Shown here piece after piece: positions 1 to 5,257 of a stretch of DNA of 6,101 nucleotides. Position 1 is the first letter of the stretch; every line of letters begins with the position of its first letter. The notes under the pieces were generated by a model. The model ran no database searches and was not told where the DNA came from. It was given only the letters and a program-made list of their open reading frames with translations. The stretch is taken from contig NZ_JALXPE010000104.1 of NCBI RefSeq assembly GCF_025143365.1, forward strand, positions 1 to 6,101, given 5' to 3'. The translations under genes and the position numbers were made by a program. The stretch is from Microbacterium sp. p3-SID336 (lineage in GTDB: Bacteria; Actinomycetota; Actinomycetes; Actinomycetales; Microbacteriaceae).

Positions 1-20
1 CGCCGAGACGGGCTTCGCGT

Positions 21-1322
21 TCAGTACCAGATGTCGAGCGACGCAGCCGGGTACACGGCGAAGGCCCTCTCCAGCGCTTCGACGGCGGTGGGCGCCGCGA
101 CGATCCGACCGGCGGCGTGGAGGGCGCTCGCGCGCACTCCCCCGGCGTAGAGCGACGAGAGCGCCGAGACGTCCAGAGCGAGATCCGGCTCGGCATCGCT
201 CGCCACATCGACGAGCGCTGCGCCCGTGCCGTCCACGCGAAGGCGCCACGTGCCAGCGGCGAAGCCGAGCGGGTCGTCGACGCGCAGCACGGTGTCGAGG
301 GGCGCACCGTAGCGGCGCGCGCTCAGGGTGCGCGGCACATCGAGGATGCGCAGCCAGCCGTGGTCGTGCACCACCTGGGTCACGCCGCGCTGATCGGCCA
401 CCAGCCAGGGCAGCGGATCGTCGAGCGGGCGCAGGTCGGCGGTGACCTCATCGACGAGGTCGTGCTGCAGCGCGAATCGCCACAGCGCCGCCGTGGCCTC
501 CGCTGTCTCCCCCACGAGCAGTCGCACGTGCAGCGCGAAGCGGAACGACTCGCCCTTCTCGCTCACCGCATAGGCCATGACACCGCGCAGCACGCCGTCC
601 TCATCGCGATAGCACACACCGCGCACGCGCTCCCGCTCGGTGTCGTTCGCAGCCAGTCCGCCGATGCCGACCCAGCGTGCGGCCCATCCCGGCACCTGTC
701 CCGATCGCGCGGACCGTGCGCGGTCGTGCACCTCACCGAGGTCGGCGGCGAGCTGCTCGCGCTCGACATACTCGATCCGGCCGCGCGGAGCGGGCCCGGC
801 CCACCCGGCGCGGCGGGTGTCGACGGTGAAACGGGCGACGGGAATGGCCGAGCCGAAGCCGTACCGCCCGTAGATGGTCGCCTCCGAGGCCGTGAGTCCC
901 GCCAGCGACACGCCCGCCGCGGCGGCGGCGCGCAGCTCGCCCTCCAGCAGCGCTCGTGCGATGCCGCGGCGGCGGTGCGTGCCGGACACGGTGACCCCGG
1001 AGATCGCCCACATGCCGATCTCGCCGCCGGGGAGCGTCAGGGGCGTGACCCAGGAATCGATCGTGGCGACGGGCAGGTCGCCCGCTGCGGCGCCGTGTTC
1101 GTAGACGCCGATGTTGCGGCGGCTGCGGACGGTCGGCAGCCCTTCCGCCCGCGTCTCCGCTGTCGGATCGGCGCCGAGGAAGCCGCGAGCCAGGGCACGT
1201 TGGAACGCGCGCACCCGCTCGTCATCGTCCACATCGAGCAGCCGGTAGTCGAGGGAGTCCTCCGCGAGCCGGTCGACGGAGGTCTGGTCGGCGGGGATCC
1301 CGCGCGCATCGATGAGGGCCAT
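21..1322 (-). CDS. eis: Eis-family GNAT N-acetyltransferase
   Basis: Complete protein of 433 residues, close to the roughly 400-residue Eis family. These enzymes move an acetyl group from acetyl-CoA to amines, including aminoglycosides and lysines in mycobacteria; the natural substrate here cannot be read from sequence. The first GNAT domain carries the acetyl-CoA loop (VTVSGTHRRRGIA, about residues 110-122) and then IYGRYGFG. Its Y151 aligns with the catalytic tyrosine of Eis (Tyr126 in M. tuberculosis). A second GNAT-like domain (about 180-320) and a sterol-carrier-like C-terminal domain (about 330-433) follow. The chain ends in a bare aromatic residue (DIWY), matching the family habit of using the C-terminal carboxylate in catalysis. 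The ATG start is supported by a -10-like TAGGCT ending 6 nt upstream and by the absence of a Shine-Dalgarno sequence, so translation is probably leaderless. The gene lies 53 bp downstream of rsrA on the same strand and may also receive read-through. The family call is firm; a role in drug resistance is not shown. Confidence 0.9.
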   Translation of the reverse strand: MALIDARGIPADQTSVDRLAEDSLDYRLLDVDDDERVRAFQRALARGFLGADPTAETRAEGLPTVRSRRNIGVYEHGAAAGDLPVATIDSWVTPLTLPGGEIGMWAISGVTVSGTHRRRGIARALLEGELRAAAAAGVSLAGLTASEATIYGRYGFGSAIPVARFTVDTRRAGWAGPAPRGRIEYVEREQLAADLGEVHDRARSARSGQVPGWAARWVGIGGLAANDTERERVRGVCYRDEDGVLRGVMAYAVSEKGESFRFALHVRLLVGETAEATAALWRFALQHDLVDEVTADLRPLDDPLPWLVADQRGVTQVVHDHGWLRILDVPRTLSARRYGAPLDTVLRVDDPLGFAAGTWRLRVDGTGAALVDVASDAEPDLALDVSALSSLYAGGVRASALHAAGRIVAAPTAVEALERAFAVYPAASLDIWY

Positions 1323-1328
1323 GGCACC

Positions 1329-1334
1329 AGCCTA
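1329..1334 (-). promoter_or_regulatory. -10 element of a putative leaderless promoter for the eis-like gene
   Basis: On the minus strand TAGGCT fits the actinobacterial TANNNT -10 consensus. It is followed by GGTGCC and then the ATG at 1322, so the expected transcription start coincides with the start codon. No Shine-Dalgarno sequence is present and no clear -35 hexamer is seen; the region upstream is a GC-rich hairpin. The same TAGGCTGGTG block at the same distance precedes bcp, which strengthens the call. Confidence 0.55.
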
Positions 1335-1338
1335 GGGT

Positions 1339-1358
1339 CGCCGGCGGACACCGCGGCG
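1339..1358 (-). terminator. Possible hairpin terminator or attenuator after rsrA
   Basis: A compact inverted repeat lies between rsrA and the eis-like gene. CGCC and GCGG (separated by one bulged G) pair with CCGC and GGCG around a 3-nt ACA loop, giving 8 GC pairs. No U-tract follows on the minus strand, so it is not a classic intrinsic terminator. It sits 17 bp beyond the rsrA stop and just upstream of the predicted -10 of the next gene, where a boundary between transcripts would be expected. In DNA of this GC content such hairpins can also arise by chance. Confidence 0.35.
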
Positions 1359-1375
1359 CCGGGTGACGGCCGACC

Positions 1376-1621
1376 TCAGTGCTGAGCGGCCTGGACCTCG
1401 CGCAGCCGCGCGAACACCTGATCGCGCAGCTCCTCGGGTGCCGTCTCCTTGCAGGCGCGCGCGACGACCTCGGTCAGCGTCCGCGCCACGAGCGCCTCGT
1501 CCCGGCACGCGGGGCAGTTCTCGAGGTGCTCGCGGATCTCCGCGTGCTCGGTCTTGCACACCTCGTTGCGGAGGTACTCCTCCAGATCCTGACGGGCCTT
1601 GTCGCAGCCGCAGTCGCTCAT
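1376..1621 (-). CDS. rsrA: Zinc-binding anti-sigma factor of the RsrA/RshA type (mycothiol-system anti-sigma-R)
   Basis: Small cytoplasmic protein of 81 residues that should bind and silence the SigH/SigR protein encoded just upstream. It has the zinc anti-sigma signature H32-x3-C36-x2-C39 (HLENCPAC). It also has N-terminal C4 and C6, C22, and C57 near the C-terminal helix. This resembles S. coelicolor RsrA, where zinc is held by His/Cys ligands and a disulfide between an N-terminal Cys and the CxxC motif releases the sigma factor under thiol oxidation. C4 or C6 is the likely redox partner; which one cannot be decided here. The ATG overlaps the sigma-factor TGA as ATGA, and a GAGGAG lies 6 nt upstream inside the sigma gene. 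Coupled, roughly stoichiometric synthesis is therefore expected. At 81 residues it lacks the long C-terminal tail of the Streptomyces protein. Family call firm; the name rshA (mycobacterial usage) would be equally correct. Confidence 0.93.
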   Translation of the reverse strand: MSDCGCDKARQDLEEYLRNEVCKTEHAEIREHLENCPACRDEALVARTLTEVVARACKETAPEELRDQVFARLREVQAAQH

Positions 1622-2280
1622 TTCGTGCTCCTCGGTTCAGCCGCGGCGATGCCTCGCTCGGCGGCGTAGTCGGCCAGCAGCTCCCGCAGCATCCGCCTGC
1701 CACGGTGCAGACGGCTCATCACGGTGCCGATGGGGGTCTTCATGATGTCGGCGATCTCCTGGTAGGCGAATCCCTCGACGTCCGCCAGATACACCGCGAG
1801 TCGGAAGTCCTCGGGGACGGCCTGCAGCGCGTCCTTCACGACGGACGCGGGCATGCGGTCGATCGCCTCAGCCTCCGCCGACCGGCTGTGGGAGGCCGTG
1901 GTGGACTCCGCGCCGCCGAGCTGCCAGTCCTCGAGCTCGTCGATCGTGCCCTGGAACGGCTCGCGCTGCCGCTTGCGGTAGATGTTGATGTACGTGTTCG
2001 TGAGGATGCGGTACAGCCATGCCTTCAGGTTCGTGCCCTGCGCGAAGGTGGACCACGAGCCGTAGGCCTTCACGAAGGTCTCCTGCACCAGATCCGCGGC
2101 GTCGGCCGGATTGCGGGTCATGCGCATGGCCGCCGCGTAGAGCTGATCCATGAAGGGGAGCGCCTGCTCCTCGAACTCGCGCCGGGGGTCGCCGACGCTG
2201 TCTGCGGTTGCGGTGTCGTCCATCACCGGCCAGTCTAGGCCGCCGAGGTCGATCACCTCGCGTTCCAGCGTCGCAGGCAT
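1618..2280 (-). CDS. sigH: ECF sigma factor of the SigH/SigR thiol-oxidative stress family
   Basis: A 220-residue sigma-70 family factor that directs RNA polymerase to oxidative and disulfide-stress promoters. Region 2 (about residues 37-107) contains the [17 protein letters not shown] and [11 protein letters not shown] blocks and [16 protein letters not shown], nearly identical to what I recall of M. tuberculosis SigH and S. coelicolor SigR. Region 4 (about 145-203) has the helix-turn-helix [20 protein letters not shown] followed by RGRRMLRE. The ATG at 2280 was chosen because AGAGGA sits 5 nt upstream and because the predicted SigH-type promoter starts RNA near 2340. The longest open frame begins with TTG at 2361, upstream of that point. 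A second in-frame ATG at 2223 would give a 201-residue form still containing all of regions 2 and 4. The rsrA gene overlaps the stop codon. Divergent aroA starts 70 bp away. Positive autoregulation is predicted from the promoter. Family very sure; exact start moderately sure. Confidence 0.95.
   Translation of the reverse strand: MPATLEREVIDLGGLDWPVMDDTATADSVGDPRREFEEQALPFMDQLYAAAMRMTRNPADAADLVQETFVKAYGSWSTFAQGTNLKAWLYRILTNTYINIYRKRQREPFQGTIDELEDWQLGGAESTTASHSRSAEAEAIDRMPASVVKDALQAVPEDFRLAVYLADVEGFAYQEIADIMKTPIGTVMSRLHRGRRMLRELLADYAAERGIAAAEPRSTK
1628..1633 (-). promoter_or_regulatory. Ribosome binding site of rsrA
   Basis: On the minus strand GAGGAG lies 6 nt before the rsrA ATG, inside the last codons of sigH. 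A strong site combined with the ATGA overlap means rsrA can initiate independently as well as by coupling to sigH translation. Confidence 0.75.
2232..2237 (-). promoter_or_regulatory. Possible internal -10 element for a short sigH isoform
   Basis: On the minus strand TAGACT fits TANNNT. It is followed 5 nt later by an in-frame GTG and 8 nt later by the ATG at 2223. This could start a leaderless mRNA for a SigH lacking its first 18 or 19 residues. No -35 box is recognisable, and the spacing is less exact than at the eis-like and bcp genes, so this is tentative. Confidence 0.25.
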
Positions 2281-2285
2281 CCTCT

Positions 2286-2292
2286 TCCTCTC
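2286..2292 (-). promoter_or_regulatory. Ribosome binding site deciding the sigH start
   Basis: The purine-rich minus-strand run GAGAGGA ends 5 nt before the ATG at 2280. No other candidate start in the N-terminal part of the frame (TTG 2361, GTG 2316, ATG 2223) has a comparable site, so it favours the 220-residue product. Confidence 0.65.
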
Positions 2293-2338
2293 ACCCCGGG
2301 TGCGCCCGCCTCTCACAGCGGCAGCGTCGTGTTTACTA

Positions 2339-2344
2339 AGGTGA
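2339..2344 (+). promoter_or_regulatory. Ribosome binding site of aroA
   Basis: AGGTGA, fully complementary to the 3' end of 16S rRNA (CACCTCC region), lies 6 nt before the aroA ATG at 2351. No convincing plus-strand -35/-10 pair is seen in the 70-bp sigH-aroA gap; the AT-rich GTTTACTAAG just upstream is the only candidate area. Confidence 0.55.
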
Positions 2345-2345
2345 G

Positions 2346-2372
2346 AACCGATGAGCGCCAAAAGGTATTCCC
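2346..2372 (-). promoter_or_regulatory. SigR/SigH-type autoregulatory promoter of sigH
   Basis: Read on the minus strand, the site is GGGAAT at 2372-2367 (its GGAAT core begins at 2371), then exactly 18 nt, then GTT at 2348-2346. This is the GGAAT-N18-GTT layout established for Streptomyces SigR promoters and close to the mycobacterial SigH pattern. A start near 2338-2341 is expected, leaving a leader of about 60 nt before the sigH ATG at 2280. The -35 half lies inside codons 6-8 of divergent aroA, so the promoter overlaps a coding sequence. SigH-driven transcription of its own sigH-rsrA operon is the known arrangement in relatives; here it is inferred from the motif match alone. Confidence 0.75.
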
Positions 2373-3667
2373 CCTCTCAGGCGCAGGGCGCCTACCCTGC
2401 GCCGACCACCGACGGGCCCGTGCATGCCGAGCTCACGATCCCCGGTTCGAAGTCCCTGACCAATCGCGAGCTGATCATCGCCGCGATCGCCGACGGCCCC
2501 GGCCGGCTGATCGCCCCGCTGCACTCCGACGATTCGCGGCGCATGATCGAGGCGCTGCGTGCTCTCGGCATCGGGGTGGAGGAGGTCGACGCCGGCCGCG
2601 AGTTCGGTCCCGACCTCGTCGTGACACCGGCCAAGCTGCACGGCGGGGTGACGATCGACTGCGGTCAGGCCGGCACCGTCATGCGCTTCATCGCCCCGCT
2701 GGCCGGTCTCGCCGCGAACGACGTGCATCTGACGGCGCATGAGACGGCCCTGCATCGCCCGATGGGCGGTCTCATCAGCGCGCTGCGCGATCTCGGTGTC
2801 GACATCGACGACGAGGGCACCTGGGCGCTGCCGTTCACCATCCGCGGCCACGGGCGGATCCGTGGCGGCCGGGTGGAGATCGACGCGTCCGCCTCCAGCC
2901 AGTTCGTGTCCGGCCTCCTGCTCGCCGCGCCCCGGTTCGACGTCGGCCTACACCTCGTGCACACCGGCGAGAGGCTGCCCAGCCTGCCGCACATCGACAT
3001 GACGATCGAGGCGCTCAGCCGCCGCGGCATCCGCATCGAGCGTCCGGCCGTCGGCGAGTGGCTGGTCGAGGCCGGTGTCCCGCGCGCCAAGGAGATCTCG
3101 ATCGAACCCGACCTCTCGAACGCCGCGCCGTTCCTCGCCGCCGCGCTCGTCACGGGCGGCTCGGTGGCGATCACGGGCTGGCCGGCGCATTCCACCCAGC
3201 CGGGCGCTCGGCTCCCCGAGCTGCTCCAGGCCGCCGGTGCACACGTCTCTCGTCACGGTGGCACGCTGACGGTGCGCAGCGGCACGACGATCCGCGGCCT
3301 GGATCTCGACCTGTCAGCGGCCAGCGAGCTCACCCCGACGCTGGTGGGTCTCGCCGCGTTCGCGGAGTCGCCGACCACGATCCGCGGCATCGGGCACATC
3401 CGCCTCCACGAGACCGACCGGATCGCGGCGCTGGTGGGCAATCTGCGCGAGCTCGGAGGGAACGCCGAGGAACTGCCGGACGGACTCCGCATCGTGCCCG
3501 CTCCGCTGCACGGCGGCCGCTGGGCCGCGCACCACGACCACCGCATGGCCACCACCGGCGCCCTGATCGGCCTGCGTGTCCCGGGGGTCGAGATCGACGA
3601 CATCGGCACCACCGCGAAGACCCTCCCGGAGTTCACCATGCTCTGGGAGCGGATGCTGCGAGGCTGA
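2351..3667 (+). CDS. aroA: 3-phosphoshikimate 1-carboxyvinyltransferase (EPSP synthase)
   Basis: Joins shikimate-3-phosphate and phosphoenolpyruvate to make EPSP, the sixth step of the shikimate pathway to aromatic amino acids; cytoplasmic. The 438-residue length is normal. Visible motifs in order are PGSKSLTNR (31-39, substrate lysine K34), LHSDDSRRM (58-65), GQAGTVMRF (105-113), HRPMGG (135-140), SASSQF (180-185), PDLSNAAPF (253-261), SELTPTL (325-331), LHETDR (352-357), DHRM (396-399) and TAKTLPEF (421-428). Aligned without gaps to E. coli AroA from memory, E326 sits where E. coli has catalytic D313, and H353 where it has K340. I believe this is shared by actinobacterial enzymes. G108 (E. 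coli G96) is retained, so there is no sign of the classic glyphosate-insensitive change. The ATG at 2351 has an AGGTGA site 6 nt upstream. The first residues overlap the SigH promoter of the divergent gene. rsgA follows after 3 bp, suggesting an operon. Confidence 0.97.
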   Translation: MSAKRYSPSQAQGAYPAPTTDGPVHAELTIPGSKSLTNRELIIAAIADGPGRLIAPLHSDDSRRMIEALRALGIGVEEVDAGREFGPDLVVTPAKLHGGVTIDCGQAGTVMRFIAPLAGLAANDVHLTAHETALHRPMGGLISALRDLGVDIDDEGTWALPFTIRGHGRIRGGRVEIDASASSQFVSGLLLAAPRFDVGLHLVHTGERLPSLPHIDMTIEALSRRGIRIERPAVGEWLVEAGVPRAKEISIEPDLSNAAPFLAAALVTGGSVAITGWPAHSTQPGARLPELLQAAGAHVSRHGGTLTVRSGTTIRGLDLDLSAASELTPTLVGLAAFAESPTTIRGIGHIRLHETDRIAALVGNLRELGGNAEELPDGLRIVPAPLHGGRWAAHHDHRMATTGALIGLRVPGVEIDDIGTTAKTLPEFTMLWERMLRG

Positions 3668-3670
3668 CGG

Positions 3671-4741
3671 GTGAGCTGGCTCGACGACACCGACGACCTC
3701 GAGGACGACTTCGAGGACTACGACGAGAGCTCCGTCCGGACGCGGCCGAACCCGAAGGCGAACCGTCCGCGCACCAAGCGTCGCCCCGCACACGACGACG
3801 CGCAGATCGGTCGCGTGCTCGGGGTGGACCGCGGCCGGTACTCGGTGCTGCTCGACGAGGACACCCCGCAGGAGCGCACCATCACGGCGGCCAGGGCGCG
3901 GGAGCTGCGGCGCACGCCGATCGTCACGGGCGATCAGGCCAGGGTCGTCGGCGACACCTCGGGCGACGAGGGCACGCTGGGGCGCATCGTGGGCATCGTC
4001 GAGCGCACCTCGCTGCTGCGACGCAGCGCCGATGACACGGATCAGGTCGAGCGGGTGATCGTCGCCAACGCCGACCAGATGCTCGTGGTGGTCGCCGCCG
4101 CCGATCCGGAGCCGCGTGCCCGACTGGTCGACCGCTACCTGGTCGCTGCGCTCGACGCCGGCATCCGGCCGCTACTGGTCGTGACGAAGACGGATCTGGC
4201 CGATCCGACGGAGTTCCTCGCCCACTTCGAGGGGCTCGACCTGCGTGTGTTCACAAGCGCGAGGGACGAGATGCCCGTCGACGAGATCGGAGACGCCCTC
4301 GTCGGCCACTCGACGGTCTTCGTCGGACATTCCGGCGTCGGCAAGTCGACCCTCGTGAACGCGCTGGTGCCGAGCGCGGGGCGCGCCACCGGCCACGTGA
4401 ACCAGGTGACGGGGCGCGGCCGCCACACGTCGTCCTCCACGGTCTCGCTGCGCTACCAGGGCCGCACCGGCACGGGCTGGGTGATCGACACCCCCGGCGT
4501 GCGCTCGTTCGGGCTGGGTCACGTCGACCCCGCCAATATCCTCGCCGCCTTCACCGAGCTCGCGGCGATCGCCGAGGACTGCCCGCGCGGGTGCACGCAC
4601 CTGCCGGACGCACCGGACTGCGCACTGATCGAGGCCGCGGACCGCGGAGAGCTCAGCGAGACGGGTCGCGCGCGACTGGACTCCCTGCAGCGGCTGCTGC
4701 AGACGTTCGCCGACAAGGCGGAGCAGCCCCCCGGCCGATAG
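3671..4741 (+). CDS. rsgA: Ribosome small subunit-dependent GTPase RsgA (YjeQ/EngC)
   Basis: A 356-residue GTPase that acts late in 30S subunit maturation, releasing assembly factors on GTP hydrolysis. The order of G motifs is circularly permuted, the family hallmark: G4 TKTD (172-175) precedes the Walker A G1 GHSGVGKST (219-227), which is followed by the switch region GRGRHTS (248-254) and G3 DTPG (273-276). An OB-fold precedes them (about 45-115), and a zinc site C304-x3-C308-x-H310-x6-C317 lies in the C-terminal region. The N-terminus is unusual in composition: a very acidic stretch (residues 5-19) and then a basic, proline-rich one (RPNPKANRPRTKRRP, 25-39), a tail I associate with actinobacterial RsgA and presumably disordered. 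The start is GTG, 3 bp after the aroA stop, with GAGG 7 nt upstream, so it is probably co-transcribed with aroA. Its TAG stop forms part of the predicted -10 of bcp. Confidence 0.95.
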   Translation: MSWLDDTDDLEDDFEDYDESSVRTRPNPKANRPRTKRRPAHDDAQIGRVLGVDRGRYSVLLDEDTPQERTITAARARELRRTPIVTGDQARVVGDTSGDEGTLGRIVGIVERTSLLRRSADDTDQVERVIVANADQMLVVVAAADPEPRARLVDRYLVAALDAGIRPLLVVTKTDLADPTEFLAHFEGLDLRVFTSARDEMPVDEIGDALVGHSTVFVGHSGVGKSTLVNALVPSAGRATGHVNQVTGRGRHTSSSTVSLRYQGRTGTGWVIDTPGVRSFGLGHVDPANILAAFTELAAIAEDCPRGCTHLPDAPDCALIEAADRGELSETGRARLDSLQRLLQTFADKAEQPPGR

Positions 4742-4744
4742 GCT
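4739..4744 (+). promoter_or_regulatory. -10 element of a putative leaderless bcp promoter, overlapping the rsgA stop
   Basis: TAGGCT is followed by GGTGTG and then the GTG at 4751, the same spacing as at the eis-like gene. Its first three bases are the rsgA stop codon. No -35 box is clear and there is no Shine-Dalgarno sequence for bcp. It favours the second of two tandem GTG codons (4748 and 4751) as the start. Confidence 0.55.
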
Positions 4745-4750
4745 GGTGTG

Positions 4751-5224
4751 GTGACTGAGCGCCTGGAACCCGGTACCGCAGCCCCCGACTTCACTCTTCT
4801 CGACCAGGACGGCACGTCCGTCTCCCTGGCCGATCTGCGGGGCACGAAGACCGTGCTGTACTTCTACCCCGCCGCCATGACGCCGGGGTGCACCACGCAG
4901 GCCTGCGACTTCCGTGACAGCATCTCCGCACTCCAGGGCGCGGGCTACCGAGTGGTCGGCATCTCGCGTGACGAACCCGCGACGCTCGCGAAGTTCCGCG
5001 AGCGCGACGGCCTCACGTTCCCGCTGCTCAGCGACCCCGACCACGCCGTGCACGAGGCCTACGGCGCGTGGGGCGAGAAGATGAACTACGGCAAGGTCGT
5101 CGAAGGCGTGATCCGATCGACCTTCGTCCTCGACGAGGACGGCACGATCACGCTGGCCCAGTACAACGTGAAGGCCACCGGACACGTGGCGCGCCTGCGC
5201 AAGCAGCTCGGCATCGACGCCTGA
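4751..5224 (+). CDS. bcp: Thioredoxin-dependent thiol peroxidase (BCP/peroxiredoxin Q type)
   Basis: Reduces hydrogen peroxide and organic hydroperoxides using thiol electrons, usually from thioredoxin; cytoplasmic. The 157-residue thioredoxin fold is the normal size. The active site is YPAAMTPGCTTQACDFRD, with peroxidatic C47 and the probable resolving C52 five residues later, as in E. coli BCP. The supporting arginine is R122 in GVIRSTFVLDEDG. The threonine before the active cysteine (T44 in TPGC) is kept. GTG codons occur at 4748 and 4751. I chose 4751 because it lies 6 nt after TAGGCT, matching the eis-like gene; starting at 4748 would only add one residue. The gene follows rsgA by 9 bp but seems to have its own leaderless promoter. 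It fits the oxidative-stress theme of sigH-rsrA, although I found no SigH-type promoter before it. Confidence 0.95.
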   Translation: MTERLEPGTAAPDFTLLDQDGTSVSLADLRGTKTVLYFYPAAMTPGCTTQACDFRDSISALQGAGYRVVGISRDEPATLAKFRERDGLTFPLLSDPDHAVHEAYGAWGEKMNYGKVVEGVIRSTFVLDEDGTITLAQYNVKATGHVARLRKQLGIDA

Positions 5225-5257
5225 CGTCGAAGGGCGCGGTCACTCCGCCCCGCGACG
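5225..5257. terminator. Possible bidirectional terminator hairpin between convergent genes
   Basis: Directly after the bcp stop lies a symmetric stem-loop. CGTCG (5225-5229) pairs with CGACG (5253-5257) and GGGCG (5232-5236) pairs with CGCCC (5246-5250), with an AA/CG internal loop and a 9-nt apical loop. It covers the 15-bp gap and the last codons of the convergent membrane-protein gene. There is no U-tract on either strand, so it may act weakly, with Rho, or not at all. Confidence 0.4.

Noticed and set aside
1..20. Possible end of another gene at the left edge
   Set aside because: Only 20 bases lie beyond the eis-like stop; nothing can be supported from them.
117..1385. 422-codon open frame on the plus strand
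   Set aside because: Antisense shadow of the eis-like gene; low-complexity, Arg/His/Ala-rich translation with no recognisable domain, typical of high-GC DNA.
2281..2361. N-terminal extension of sigH from a TTG at 2361 (247 residues in all)
   Set aside because: It would start upstream of the predicted SigH-type transcription start and overlap the aroA start; the extra residues do not resemble known sigma factors, and ATG 2280 has the ribosome site.
3058..4035. 325-codon plus-strand frame bridging aroA and rsgA
   Set aside because: Out-of-frame shadow of two confidently identified genes; translation is a run of Arg/Gly/His/Pro.
4172..5185. 337-codon minus-strand frame opposite rsgA and bcp
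   Set aside because: Antisense shadow with biased composition, spanning two unrelated real genes.
4751..5224. SigH-type promoter upstream of bcp, given the shared redox theme
   Set aside because: I looked for GGAAT/GGAAC with an 18-nt spacing to GTT in the region before the gene and found none; the TAGGCT element explains the start better.
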